Shown: positions 32,205 to 41,587 of the stretch, in pieces
Position numbering within the stretch: the stretch's first letter is position 1
How the letters are laid out: every line of letters starts with the position of its first letter
Origin: DASZYF01 sp035545535
Lineage (GTDB): Bacteria; Actinomycetota; Actinomycetes; Mycobacteriales; CAJCIY01
Direction of reading: 5' to 3'
DNA: 64,000 nucleotides
Assembly (NCBI GenBank): GCA_035545535.1
Contig: DASZYF010000005.1
Location: 1 to 64,000 of the forward strand
Made by a program: the position numbers and the translations under genes
The notes under the pieces: generated by a model
Seen by the model: only the letters and a program-made list of their open reading frames with translations
Told to the model about the DNA's origin: nothing
Database searches by the model: none

Positions 32205-32929
32205 CCGAACCTCTCCTGCGGGTCGAGGGCGTCGACTTCAGCTACGGCCCGCTCCAGGTGCTCTTCGACGCCAGCATCGAGGTCGGCCACGCCGAGCGTG
32301 TCTGCCTGCTCGGGACGAACGGCGCGGGCAAGTCGACGTTGCTGCGCGTCGTGTCGGGCCTCGTCTCGCCGACCCGCGGAGCGGTCTCCTTCGACGGTGC
32401 GGACATCACGCGCCTCGATGCGGCGCAGCGCGCGGCGGCCGGCCTGATCCAGATCGCCGGCGGCCGCGCCACCTTCCCGTCGCTCAGCACCCTGCAGAAC
32501 ATCAGGCTCGGGGCATACCGCCGGGCGGCGAAGCCTCACGCGGAAGCGCGCGTCGAGGAGGCGATCGCGCTGTTCCCGGCCCTGCGCCCGCGACTCGAGC
32601 AGCCCGCGGGCACCCTCTCCGGGGGCGAGCAGCAGATGGTCGCGATCGCTCGGGCCATCGTCGCCGACCCGCGCCTGCTCATCATCGACGAGCTGTCGCT
32701 CGGTCTCGCGCCGATCGTCATGGAGCAGATCCTGGCGACGATCGAACAGCTCGCCGCACGGGGGTTGTCGATGCTGATCGTCGAGCAGTCGCTCAACGTC
32801 GCGCTGTCGGTCTCCGAGCGCGCCTACTTCATGGAGCGCGGCGCGATCCGCTTCTCGGGTCCCACCGACGAGCTCACGCGGCGCGACGACCTCGTCCGTT
32901 CGGTCTTCTTCGGAAGCGCGGCCCCGTGA
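32201..32929 (+). CDS. ABC transporter ATP-binding protein, LivF type
   Basis: This 242-residue ATPase has a full set of motifs: Walker A GTNGAGKST (residues 38-46), signature LSGGEQQ (139-145), Walker B LLIIDE (159-164) and the switch histidine region IVEQS, which reads Gln-Ser as in LivF. It resembles the LivF subunit of branched-chain-amino-acid-type importers. It would energise uptake with the second ATPase fused to the permeases in the next gene. The ATG overlaps the previous stop, and its stop overlaps the next GTG, so the whole run is translationally coupled. Confidence 0.9.
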   Translation: MTEPLLRVEGVDFSYGPLQVLFDASIEVGHAERVCLLGTNGAGKSTLLRVVSGLVSPTRGAVSFDGADITRLDAAQRAAAGLIQIAGGRATFPSLSTLQNIRLGAYRRAAKPHAEARVEEAIALFPALRPRLEQPAGTLSGGEQQMVAIARAIVADPRLLIIDELSLGLAPIVMEQILATIEQLAARGLSMLIVEQSLNVALSVSERAYFMERGAIRFSGPTDELTRRDDLVRSVFFGSAAP

Positions 32930-35784
32930 CGCTCGCCGTGCCCGGCGTCGGCTTCGAGATCCCCTACGACGTCGTGGTCGTCGGGATCGCCAAGGGCATG
33001 ACGTACGGCCTCACCGCAGTCGGCATCGTCCTCGTCTACCGCGTCAGTCGTGTGATCAACTTCGCCCACAGCGCGCTCGGAGTGCTCGCCGCCCTCGCTG
33101 TCCCGCTGCTCGCGGTGCGGTGGGGACTGCCCTACGGCCTGGCGCTCCTGCTGGCTCTCCTCATCGGCTCGGGCAGCGGTGCGGTCGCCGAGCTCGCGGT
33201 CATCCGCCGGCTCAGCACGGCTCCTCGCCTCATCGTCATGGTGGCGACGATCGCGATCGCGCAGATCGCCTCGATCGCCGCGGTCCTCGCCCCGCACGGC
33301 AACGCCTTCTTCCGCGCGCCCTACCCGACGCCGTTCTCGGTCAGCTGGAAGCTCGGGCACCTCGTCGTCGATGCGCCGCTGCTGATGGTGCTGGTCGCCT
33401 CGCCACTCCTCGTCGCGAGCCTCGTCGCCGTCCGCAACCGGACCGGCTTCGGGATCGCGAGCCAGGCCGCCGCCGAGAACGCCGAAGCCGCGTGGCTCAC
33501 CGGCATCCCCGTCCGGCGGATCTCGACGATGGCGTGGGCGTTGGCGGGCTTGTACTCCTCGGCTGCCGCGGTGCTGCTGGCTTCGTCCGGGAAGATCGGC
33601 GGTGCGTCGGCCGGCGGCCTCAGCGTCAACCTGCTCGTGCCGGCGCTCGCCGCCGCGATCCTCGGCCGCCTTTCCAGCATCTGGGTGACCTACTCCGCCG
33701 CCGTCGGCATCGGCGTGGCGGAGACGCTCATCGAGTGGAACTACCCCGGCAACGGCTACGTGCAGATCCTCATGCTCGTCGCCGTGCTGGCCGGGCTCTT
33801 CTTCCGCTCCGGGCTGTCGGAGCCGTTGCGTGGCGGGGAGACCGGATGGTCGCTCGGGGGCGCGGTCCGGGCGCTGCCCCCGGACGTCGCTCGCCTCCCG
33901 CTCGTGCGCTGGGGTCGCCGCCTCGGTCTCGCAGCGACCGTGCTCGCGGCGGTCGCCGTGACCACGGTGATGTCGAACGCGCAGCTGAGCCTGTTCTCCT
34001 CCGTCGTGATCTTCGCGGTCATGGGGCTGTCGCTCGTGGTGCTGACCGGGTTCGCGGGACAGGTGTCGTTGGGCCAGGCCGCGTTCGTGGCCCTGGGCGC
34101 GTTCGGGGCCGGGAAGGCCTATGCGCTGGGCTTTCCCATGGCGTCGGTCGCGGCGTACTCCATCGCCATCTGCGTCGTCACGGCGATCCTCGTGGGCCTG
34201 CCCGCCCTGCGGGTGCGCGGCCTGTTCCTGTCGGTCGCGACGCTCGCGTTCGCGCTCTTCGCGCAGGGCTGGCTGTTCGGCCAGGCCTTCCTCATGAAGG
34301 CGTACGGAACGTCGAGCCAGCTGCTGCCCCGCGGCTCCGTGCTCGGCCTCGGGCTCGAGAGCGAGAAGCACTACGCCTGGTTCAGCCTCGCCGGCCTGGC
34401 GGTCGCGGCCGCCCTCGTCCATCGGGTCCGCAGCACGGGCGTTGGGCGATCGATGATCGCCGTGCGCGACAACGAGCCCGCGGCAATGACGTTCTCGCTG
34501 TCGCCCAACCGCGTCAAGCTCACCGCGTTCGGGCTGTCCGGCGGCATCGCCGGGTTTGCCGGATGGCTCTACGGGGGTCTGCTCGTCAACTACTCCGACA
34601 TCAGTCTCACGGCGCCGCGGGCGTCTCTCGAGCTCGTCGTCATGGTCGTGCTGGGCGGGCTCGGTTCCGTGACGGGGGCGGTGCTCGGGGCGCTCTGGGT
34701 GCAGGGCATCCCGTACTTCTTCGGTGACACGTGGGGCGTGTTCTCCTCCGCCTTCGGCGTGCTGCTCGTCCTGCTGTTCCTCCGGGGCGGGCTCGCCGCG
34801 ATCGTGTTCCGGGCCCGCGACCGGCTCGTGCCGGTGCTCACGGGCCGGCCTCTCGACCAGGTCCGCGGGAGCGTTCGGCAAGAGGGTGTCGCGCGGCCAC
34901 CGCTGCCCCCTTCGCCGCACCGTCGCCGCACTGATGCGGTTGTGCTCGAGGCTCGCAACATCAGCGTCAGCTTCGGCGGCAACGTCGCCGTGTCTGACGT
35001 GTCGCTGCAGCTGCACGAGGGCGAGGTCCTCGGCATCCTCGGACCTAACGGGGCCGGCAAGACGACCTTCTTCGACGTGCTCACCGGTCAGGTCAGGCCC
35101 GATCAGGGCCGGGTGATCCTGCACGGGATGGACGTCACGGCTCTACGTCCTGAGCAACGCGCCGAGCTGCTCCTCGGCCGGACGTTCCAGCAGGCGAGGT
35201 TGTTCGACGAGCTCACGCTCTTCGAGAGCCTCCAGGTCGCCCTCGAGCGCCAGGCCCCGAGCGAGCTGGTGCCGTCGCTGCTGGGACTGCCGCCGTCGCG
35301 CCGCTCCGAGCGCGACAAGTGCCTGCGGGCCGGCGAGCTGATCGAGCTGCTCGGTCTCGAACCGTTCGCGCATCGTCCGATGACGGCCTTGTCCACGGGC
35401 ACGCGACGGATGGCCGAGCTCGCCGCGGTCGTCGCGATGGGTTCGCGGGTCGTCCTGCTCGACGAACCGACGGCCGGCATCGCGCAGGCCGAGGTCGAGC
35501 AGTTCACCCCTGTCATCCGCGAGATCGCCGACCACCTCGGAGCCAGCCTCATCGTGGTCGAGCACGACATCCCGCTGATGATGTCGATGGTCGACCGCCT
35601 CTGCGTGCTCGCCGCCGGGAGGCTCATCGCCGACGGCCCGCCGCAGGTCGTCGGCGTCGACCCGGCTGTCATCGCCGCCTACCTCGGCACCGACGCGCGC
35701 GTGGTTCAGCGGTCCGGACGACCGGCCCTCTCAGCGACGCGGTCCGTGCGCGTACCGACCCTCACCAAGGAGAAGGCATCGTGA
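32926..35784 (+). CDS. Fused LivH-LivM-LivG ABC transporter (two permeases plus ATPase)
   Basis: This single 952-residue polypeptide contains a LivH-like permease (~1-300: VSRVINFAHSALGVLAALAV) and a LivM-like permease (~320-640: VVLTGFAGQVSLGQAAFVAL; GGIAGFAGWLYGGL). A basic linker, PLPPSPHRRRTDAVV, leads to a LivG-like ATPase (~665-910). The ATPase carries Walker A GPNGAGKTT near 705, signature LSTGTRRMAE near 822 and Walker B VVLLDEPTAG. Normally these are three genes. There are about sixteen membrane segments. With LivF and the binding protein downstream it forms a complete HAAT-family importer. GTG 32926 overlaps the LivF stop. The substrate is probably a carboxylate, but is unproven. 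Confidence 0.88.
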   Translation: MTLAVPGVGFEIPYDVVVVGIAKGMTYGLTAVGIVLVYRVSRVINFAHSALGVLAALAVPLLAVRWGLPYGLALLLALLIGSGSGAVAELAVIRRLSTAPRLIVMVATIAIAQIASIAAVLAPHGNAFFRAPYPTPFSVSWKLGHLVVDAPLLMVLVASPLLVASLVAVRNRTGFGIASQAAAENAEAAWLTGIPVRRISTMAWALAGLYSSAAAVLLASSGKIGGASAGGLSVNLLVPALAAAILGRLSSIWVTYSAAVGIGVAETLIEWNYPGNGYVQILMLVAVLAGLFFRSGLSEPLRGGETGWSLGGAVRALPPDVARLPLVRWGRRLGLAATVLAAVAVTTVMSNAQLSLFSSVVIFAVMGLSLVVLTGFAGQVSLGQAAFVALGAFGAGKAYALGFPMASVAAYSIAICVVTAILVGLPALRVRGLFLSVATLAFALFAQGWLFGQAFLMKAYGTSSQLLPRGSVLGLGLESEKHYAWFSLAGLAVAAALVHRVRSTGVGRSMIAVRDNEPAAMTFSLSPNRVKLTAFGLSGGIAGFAGWLYGGLLVNYSDISLTAPRASLELVVMVVLGGLGSVTGAVLGALWVQGIPYFFGDTWGVFSSAFGVLLVLLFLRGGLAAIVFRARDRLVPVLTGRPLDQVRGSVRQEGVARPPLPPSPHRRRTDAVVLEARNISVSFGGNVAVSDVSLQLHEGEVLGILGPNGAGKTTFFDVLTGQVRPDQGRVILHGMDVTALRPEQRAELLLGRTFQQARLFDELTLFESLQVALERQAPSELVPSLLGLPPSRRSERDKCLRAGELIELLGLEPFAHRPMTALSTGTRRMAELAAVVAMGSRVVLLDEPTAGIAQAEVEQFTPVIREIADHLGASLIVVEHDIPLMMSMVDRLCVLAAGRLIADGPPQVVGVDPAVIAAYLGTDARVVQRSGRPALSATRSVRVPTLTKEKAS

Positions 35785-37376
35785 ACGACGGGCATGGCAC
35801 CGAGCCGGTGGCCCCCTCGCTGCGGTCACGCAGCGTCGTGCTGGCGCTGATCGTCGGGCTGCTCCTCGGCGCGATGTCCGCCGCCCTCCTCGGAGGCCGG
35901 CCGGCGCGGCTGGCCCCAACGGGCGCCGACGGCATCGCCCAGACCGACGGCGGCCCGGGGGTGCCCTCCGCCCCAACGGCGGCCGGCTCGGGTGCGGCGG
36001 CCCCATCGGCCGGCGGGCTCGGCTCGCCCACCGCCGCCGGGCCCGCCGGCGCGGGAGGCGGAGCGGCGACGGACGGCGCGGGCGCGACGTCGTCGACACC
36101 GCCGACCGACGGGGCTGGCGGCCGACCCCCGCAGGGCCGCGGGAAAGGTCAGCCGAGCGTCCTGGGCGTCAGCTGCTCGAAGCTGGACTCCGCCGGCGTG
36201 CGGGGCGTGACCCCGACCACGATCAAGATCGGTATAGGGCTCGCCGACCTCACGCTGCTCGAGCCCGTCCTGGGCCCCGCCGCGCAGTTCGGCCCGCAGC
36301 AGCAGATCTTCGATGCGGTGCTCAAAGCCCTGAGCGCGAGCAACCCGCTTCCGTGCGGACGCAAGATCGTGCCCGTCTACGAGAAGTACCAGGTGCTCAC
36401 CGAGGCCCAGTCTCGCGCCGTGTGCCAGAGCTTCATCAACGACGAGAAGGTCTTCGCAGTCATCACGACGTTCTCGTTCCGCTCTCCGCTGTGCGTCACT
36501 CAGGAGAACAAGACCTTCCTCATCGACCAGGGCTACCAGCTCTACAACGACGACTTCGCCCAGTCCGGCGGCCGGCTGTTCGGCCTCGATCCCCCCGTCG
36601 ACATCTGGTACCGGCTCTGGACGAGCTGGGTGATCGAGCGGCTCGCGAAGAAGCCGGGCGCCAAGCTCGGCGTCTACTACAACACCAGCAACCCCGAGCG
36701 CGTCGCCGTGGTGCAGGCCGACGTCCTCGACGTGCTGAAGGCCCACGGCATCACGCCGGTCGTCGCCACGTCGAACGCCGGCGCCGAGACGCTGGTGACC
36801 GGTGACCCCAACGATCCGGCCGCGGTCCTCAAGTTCAAGAGCGCCGGCGTCACCGACGTGATGATGTCGGTGGAGAACTTCATGCAGCAGGCGCAGCGCG
36901 AGGACTACCACCCGAGGTACTACTTCGCCGGATCGGACGCCGAGGACGCCAACAGCGGGCGGTTCGACGCGACCAACGGCGACGGTGCGCAGGGCCTGGT
37001 CTGGGACCGCGTGAACGACTACTCGCGCGGCGTTGCCCCGACGGCCGACCAGGAGCGGTGCGTGCGCTACGCCACCGACGCGGGGATCGCCCGCCCGCGG
37101 CCCGAGTACGGCCAGTGGAACCTGACGATGATCGCGTGTGACGAGCTCGGGATCGTGATCAAGGGCATCATCGCTGCCGGCGCAAACCTCACGACGGACC
37201 GATTGGTGCTCGGCGTGCGGACGGTGACGAGCTGGCCGGGGTACTTCGTCGCTGCCGGGGGCTTCACCGCCAGCAAGAACTGGCTGATCGACGAGAGCCG
37301 CGAGGCCCAGTACTACGGGGCCTGCTCCTGCTGGAAGAACACCACCGACTTCGCGCCGCTGGGCTCGTACCAGTGA
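35781..37376 (+). CDS. Membrane-anchored ABC substrate-binding protein
   Basis: This 531-residue extracytoplasmic protein has an N-terminal hydrophobic anchor, VVLALIVGLLLGAMSAALLG (residues ~20-40), with no lipobox cysteine. About 85 residues of Ala/Gly/Pro/Ser/Thr linker lead to a periplasmic-binding-protein domain of the Leu/Ile/Val type (GVTPTTIKIGIGLADLTLLE; ALSASNPLPCGRKIVPVYEK; GITPVVATSNAGAETL). Several cysteines (SCSKL, LPCGR, CQSF, CVTQ, CACSC-like CSCW) suggest disulphides. The GTG start overlaps the stop of the fused permease/ATPase gene (GTGA). It differs strongly from the lipoprotein at 14834, so ligands may differ. Confidence 0.85.
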   Translation: MNDGHGTEPVAPSLRSRSVVLALIVGLLLGAMSAALLGGRPARLAPTGADGIAQTDGGPGVPSAPTAAGSGAAAPSAGGLGSPTAAGPAGAGGGAATDGAGATSSTPPTDGAGGRPPQGRGKGQPSVLGVSCSKLDSAGVRGVTPTTIKIGIGLADLTLLEPVLGPAAQFGPQQQIFDAVLKALSASNPLPCGRKIVPVYEKYQVLTEAQSRAVCQSFINDEKVFAVITTFSFRSPLCVTQENKTFLIDQGYQLYNDDFAQSGGRLFGLDPPVDIWYRLWTSWVIERLAKKPGAKLGVYYNTSNPERVAVVQADVLDVLKAHGITPVVATSNAGAETLVTGDPNDPAAVLKFKSAGVTDVMMSVENFMQQAQREDYHPRYYFAGSDAEDANSGRFDATNGDGAQGLVWDRVNDYSRGVAPTADQERCVRYATDAGIARPRPEYGQWNLTMIACDELGIVIKGIIAAGANLTTDRLVLGVRTVTSWPGYFVAAGGFTASKNWLIDESREAQYYGACSCWKNTTDFAPLGSYQ

Positions 37377-37425
37377 GCGGGGGAGCGGGCAGCCCTTGTC
37401 GACGCCGCGCTCGAGGAGCATCGTG

Positions 37426-39147
37426 ATGATCGGTTCGGTCCGTATCCGGAACCTCGTGTCGGGCGGCACGCTGCTGCTCTCCCTGCTCGCACCGGCGGCG
37501 GCGCGCGCGGCCGCGGCCGGCCCCGCCGAGCCGTCGCCCACCGTGCAGGGTCCGATCACCGGCGGCAGCCATGGCCGGGCCTTCAACGACTGGCCCTGGC
37601 CGCTGAAGGACTACGGCTACCGGCAAGACGAGTACTTCATCTCCGGCACCGCGAAGGCATACGGAGCGACCGCGCCTCCGGCGGCGTACAAGGTCCGGAT
37701 CCAGGTGCTGCGGCCGATCGACCCGCGGCAGGCCAGCGGGACCGCCGTGGTGGAGTGGAACAACGTGAGCGCCCAGTACGACATCCCGCTCGGCTGGGTC
37801 TGGACCCACCCGCGCGTGATGAGCGACGGCGACGTCTACGTCATGGTCAGCGCGCAGGAGGTCGGGGTGTGCGGCAACGCGGCTGCGCTCAGCCTGGTCC
37901 GGGGGGCGGTGTCCGTCCCCGACCCGCTGGCCGGATCCGGCGTCGAGGTCTGCACCCCGACGTCGTTGAAGGGCTGGGATCCGCAACGGTACGACTCGCT
38001 GCACCATCCCGGCGACGACTACAGCTTCGACATCTACTCCCAGGCGGTGCAGGCCATCCGGCACCCGCACGGGATCGACCCCGTCGCCGGCATCACCATC
38101 ACGCACGTGATCGGCTACGGGCAGTCGCAGTCGGCCTCGCGGTTCGACGGCTACCTGTGCAACGGGGCGGACCAGGCCGCGCACCTCATCGACGCGGCGA
38201 TCATGGATGCGGACGTCGGCACCGCCATCACCTGCGTCCCGCGGGTACCCAGCATCAAGCTGTGGAGTGAGGAGAGCGCGCGACCGGTGCCGAGCACCGC
38301 TTCGGCGAACCTGCGGATCTGGATGATCCCGGGAGCTCCGCACGAGGACGCCTGGCAGTCCAAGTACGAGGAGGCCTGGACCACCTACAACCTGGCCGGA
38401 GTGGCGCCGAGCCTGCCCGGCAACCGGGAGATGCAGGCCGACGCCGGCGACTACGGCCAGGAAGGCATCACTCCCGGTGGGGAGACCTGCCTGCCCCACG
38501 GTGATGAGTACCCGCGTCGGTACATCGACGACGCCGCCTTCCAGGCGCTCAAGGACTGGATGCTGCACGGCCACCCCGCTCCGACCTTCCCGTCGGACGC
38601 GTTCACGCCGGCCGCCGGGGCGGTCGACGCGCCGTTCGGCAGCACGACCAACTTCCAGCACGACGCCCACCTCAACACCCTCGGTGGGATCCGCTCGCCG
38701 GTGCTCGACGTCCCGGTCGCGACCTACATCGGACCGACCTGCGCGCTGTTCGGCGAGACGATCCCCTTCACGTCGGTCCAGCTGGCGCAGCTCTACCCGA
38801 CCCACGGCTCCTACGTCGACCGGATGTTCGCCAGCATCCAGTCCGCCGTCGCCGCGGGCTCGATGCTGCCGGTGGATGCGACCGACCTGATGCAGCGGGC
38901 GTGCGCGTCCAGCATCGGCGGTCCTCCCGCCGCCTCCTGCCCGCACATCACGGCGACCTCGCCCTACGCCGTGGACCACCCCGCGGCCACGGCCGAGCCC
39001 GCGACCCGACCGCAGCGGTCACCCGCACTCGCGGTCCGGCCCGGCACCCGTGGGCTCGCTGCGACCGGTCTCCCGGACGGAGCGGCGTTCGCGGCCCTCG
39101 GTCTGCTGGGCGCGGCGTGGTGCGTCCGTCGGTCCCGACAGACGTAG
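37426..39147 (+). CDS. Secreted, probably wall-anchored alpha/beta hydrolase-domain protein
   Basis: This 573-residue exported protein has a signal peptide, IRNLVSGGTLLLSLLAPAAA. A long catalytic region resembles the alpha/beta hydrolase domain-containing (Abhydrolase_10) family. Its putative nucleophile elbow is VIGYGQSQSASRF (~residue 227), with later PGAPHEDAW and HGDEYPRRYID segments. The C-terminus reads RGLAATGLPDGAAFAALGLL and ends CVRRSRQT. This LAATG, hydrophobic stretch and basic tail match a class E sortase signal. It could hydrolyse an ester outside the cell before uptake by the importer upstream. ATG 37426 has GAGGAG 7 nt before it. Confidence 0.75.
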   Translation: MIGSVRIRNLVSGGTLLLSLLAPAAARAAAAGPAEPSPTVQGPITGGSHGRAFNDWPWPLKDYGYRQDEYFISGTAKAYGATAPPAAYKVRIQVLRPIDPRQASGTAVVEWNNVSAQYDIPLGWVWTHPRVMSDGDVYVMVSAQEVGVCGNAAALSLVRGAVSVPDPLAGSGVEVCTPTSLKGWDPQRYDSLHHPGDDYSFDIYSQAVQAIRHPHGIDPVAGITITHVIGYGQSQSASRFDGYLCNGADQAAHLIDAAIMDADVGTAITCVPRVPSIKLWSEESARPVPSTASANLRIWMIPGAPHEDAWQSKYEEAWTTYNLAGVAPSLPGNREMQADAGDYGQEGITPGGETCLPHGDEYPRRYIDDAAFQALKDWMLHGHPAPTFPSDAFTPAAGAVDAPFGSTTNFQHDAHLNTLGGIRSPVLDVPVATYIGPTCALFGETIPFTSVQLAQLYPTHGSYVDRMFASIQSAVAAGSMLPVDATDLMQRACASSIGGPPAASCPHITATSPYAVDHPAATAEPATRPQRSPALAVRPGTRGLAATGLPDGAAFAALGLLGAAWCVRRSRQT

Positions 39148-39150
39148 CAC

Positions 39151-39162
39151 ACTTAGTTAACG
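39151..39162 (+). promoter_or_regulatory. Shared operator upstream of the dehydrogenase/CoA-transferase operon
   Basis: ACTTAGTTAACG matches the window-wide element and lies just upstream of a -10-like TATGCT (39170-39175). It sits immediately after the hydrolase stop codon, marking a new transcription unit. Confidence 0.45.
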
Positions 39163-39209
39163 TTGTCTGTATGCTGGTCGAGGCGCGACAACGAGATGTG
39201 AGGATCCCC

Positions 39210-40316
39210 GTGGCCCCGTTCGAGCTCGACGACGACCAGCGGGCGCTCCGCGCGACGGTGCGCGACTTCGCCGGCGAGGCGTTCTCGGAGGCGGAGGTGC
39301 GCCGCCTCATGGCCGGGCCCTCGGGCCTCGAGCGACCGGTGTGGGAGCGCATGGCCACCGAGCTCGGGCTGCAGGGGCTGATGGTGCCCGAGCAGCACGG
39401 CGGCGCCGGTGCCGGGTTCGTCGAGCTCGCCATCGTGATCGAGGAGCTCGGCCGGCGCCTCGCGCCCGCGCCGTTCCTGTCCACGGCGCTGGCGACGCTG
39501 GCGATCACCGGCGCCGACGCACCGGACGACGCGATCGGTGAGCACCTCGCCGCCATCGCGGAGGGTCGCCGCGTCGCCGCGGTGGCCGTCGCGGAGGACG
39601 ACGGGCGCTGGGACGCCGACGGCGTGCGCTGCGCCGCGAGCACGGTCGACGGCGGCTCTCGGATCGACGGCGCGAAGTCCTACGTCGCGGACGGCCTGAT
39701 CGCCGACCTGCTCGTCGTGGCCGCCCGTGGCGAGGACGGGCCGGGCCTGTACCTGGTCGAGGCGGACGCGCCGGGGCTCACCCGCTCCGCGCTGGAGGTC
39801 TTCGACCCGACGCGGCGGCTCGCGCGGCTCGAGCTGCAGGCCGTTCCCGCGCTGCGGCTGTCCGGACCCGAAGGGGTCGACCGCTTCCTCGACCGCGCGC
39901 GCGTCGCCGTCGCCGCCGAGCAGGTCGGCGGGGCTGACCTCGCGCTGTCGATGGCGGTCGAGTACGCGAAGGAGCGCGTGCAGTTCGGCCGGCCCATCGG
40001 CAGCTTCCAGGCGATCAAGCACATGTGCGCCGACGCCTACGTCGACGTCGAGTCGGCCCGCTCGGCCGCCTACTACGGGGCGTGGGCGATCGATGAGGGG
40101 AGCCCGGAGCTGACGACGGTCGCGCCGCTCGCCAAGGCCTTCTGCTCGGAGACCTTCGTCGAGGTGGCCATGACGAACATGCAGGTCCACGGCGGCATCT
40201 CGTTCACCTACGAGCATCCCGCGCACCTCTACTTCCGGCGGGCGCGGTCGGGTGCGCAGCTCTGGGGCAGCCCGCAGAGCCAGCGCGACCTCCTCGCCAC
40301 CCGCATCGGACTGTGA
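39210..40316 (+). CDS. Acyl-CoA dehydrogenase, subunit lacking the usual catalytic Glu
   Basis: This 368-residue acyl-CoA dehydrogenase-fold protein has ELDDDQRALRATVRDFAGEA at the N-terminus, YAKERVQFGRPIGSFQAIKH, and MQVHGGISFTYEHPAHLYFR near the C-terminus. It resembles the first half of the fused enzyme at 9351 and the subunit at 6370. The central helix has no -ER- base (ARVAVAAEQVGGADLALSMA). It is followed at 14 nt by a catalytic-type subunit, so the two likely form a heteromer. GTG 39210 is chosen because GAGG lies 7 nt upstream; ATG 39171 is in frame but falls in the -10 box. Confidence 0.86.
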   Translation: MAPFELDDDQRALRATVRDFAGEAFSEAEVRRLMAGPSGLERPVWERMATELGLQGLMVPEQHGGAGAGFVELAIVIEELGRRLAPAPFLSTALATLAITGADAPDDAIGEHLAAIAEGRRVAAVAVAEDDGRWDADGVRCAASTVDGGSRIDGAKSYVADGLIADLLVVAARGEDGPGLYLVEADAPGLTRSALEVFDPTRRLARLELQAVPALRLSGPEGVDRFLDRARVAVAAEQVGGADLALSMAVEYAKERVQFGRPIGSFQAIKHMCADAYVDVESARSAAYYGAWAIDEGSPELTTVAPLAKAFCSETFVEVAMTNMQVHGGISFTYEHPAHLYFRRARSGAQLWGSPQSQRDLLATRIGL

Positions 40317-40330
40317 GACAGGAGGATCCG

Positions 40331-41587
40331 ATGGACGCCGTGACCACGACGGACGGGACGACCGAAGCGCAGGTGCGCGCCGAGGTGCGGGCCTGGCTCG
40401 CCGAGCACTGGCAGGGCGGCAGCGCCGGACCGCAGTGGCGGGTCGCGCTCATCGAGTCCGGCTGGGCCGCACCCACCTGGCCGGTCGAGTGGTTCGGTCG
40501 CGGCCTGCATCGCAGCCTGCGGCGCGTCATCGCCGAGGAGTTCGCCGCCGTGGGCGCGCGGGTGCCCGCGCTCGACGTGACCCAGCTCTACGCGAACACG
40601 ATCCTCGCGCACGGCACCGACGAGCAGAAGCGGCGCTTCATCCGGCCGTTGCTGGTGGGTGAGGCGCGCGGCTGCCTGCTCTACAGCGAGCCCGGCGCCG
40701 GCTCCGACCTCGCGGCGTTGCAGACCCGCGCCGAGCGTGACGGCGACGCGTGGCGCGTGACCGGTCAGAAGGTGTGGACCTCGGGCGCGCTGGAAGCGAC
40801 GCACGGCCTGCTCATCGCACGCACCGACTGGGACGTGCCGAAGCACCGTGGCCTCACGTTCTTCTGGCTGCCCATGCAGCAGCCCGGCGTCGAGGTCCGC
40901 CCCATCCACCAGGTCACCGGCGGCTCGGAGTTCAACGAGGTCTTCCTGACCGACGCGGTCGTGCCCGACGACCATCGCCTCGGCGAGGTCAACGACGGGT
41001 GGCGGGTGCTGCAGACCGCGCTCGGGTTCGAGCGGGTGATCATGGGCAGCGGCGCGGCCAAGCCCGACAAGCGGCGCGACCGGACCCCGGAGGAGCAGGC
41101 CCGGGCCGCGCGGCAGTCGCCGTGGACGCGCAAGGTCGGCGGCGCCGACTACGTCGAGCTCGCGAAGACCAGCGGGAAGGCCGACGACCCCGTGGCCCGC
41201 CAGGAGATCGCCCGGCTGTTCACGCTGGAGAAGGTCAACGAGTGGAACACGCTGCGCGCGCGGGCCGAGGCGCGCGGCGGCGGCTCGTCGCCGCTCTCGT
41301 CCATCGGCAAGCTCGCGATGTCGCGCATCGTGCACACCGGCGTGCGCGTGACGACGAACCTCATCGGCACCGAGTCCGTGCTCGACGCCGACAGCTCGCC
41401 GGTGGCCGGGGAGATCAACCGCTCCGCGTTCGCCGCGTTCGTGACGTCGATCGGCGGGGGCACCGACCAGATCCAGCGCAACATCATCGGGGAGCGCGTG
41501 CTGGGCCTGCCGCGCGAGCCGGAGGTCGACCGGGACGTGCCCTTCCGCGACGTCCGCAAGGCCGGACCCGCGAGGCGACCGGTCTGA
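40331..41587 (+). CDS. Acyl-CoA dehydrogenase, catalytic subunit
   Basis: This 418-residue acyl-CoA dehydrogenase has LLYSEPGAGSDLAALQTRAE, VTGQKVWTSGALEATHG, TGGSEFNEVFLTDAVVPDDH and a central helix ALGFERVIMGSG with the -ER- base position. The C-terminal SIGGGTDQIQRNIIGERVLG also lacks the YEGT base. A perfect AGGAGG lies upstream of ATG 40331. With the preceding gene it repeats the order of the two halves in the fused enzyme at 9351. Its stop overlaps the start of a tandem CoA-transferase (TGATG), suggesting that the product or substrate CoA ester is made by that enzyme. Confidence 0.88.
   Translation: MDAVTTTDGTTEAQVRAEVRAWLAEHWQGGSAGPQWRVALIESGWAAPTWPVEWFGRGLHRSLRRVIAEEFAAVGARVPALDVTQLYANTILAHGTDEQKRRFIRPLLVGEARGCLLYSEPGAGSDLAALQTRAERDGDAWRVTGQKVWTSGALEATHGLLIARTDWDVPKHRGLTFFWLPMQQPGVEVRPIHQVTGGSEFNEVFLTDAVVPDDHRLGEVNDGWRVLQTALGFERVIMGSGAAKPDKRRDRTPEEQARAARQSPWTRKVGGADYVELAKTSGKADDPVARQEIARLFTLEKVNEWNTLRARAEARGGGSSPLSSIGKLAMSRIVHTGVRVTTNLIGTESVLDADSSPVAGEINRSAFAAFVTSIGGGTDQIQRNIIGERVLGLPREPEVDRDVPFRDVRKAGPARRPV

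Noticed and set aside
32824..35124. A 766-codon open frame on the minus strand opposite the importer genes
   Set aside because: It is Arg/Asp/Glu/His/Gly-rich with no recognisable domain and is antisense to three well-supported transporter domains; long antisense frames are expected at this GC content. The same applies to the large frames at 23726-26257 (+), 9333-11285 (+), 41149-43449 (-) and 909-2423 (-).
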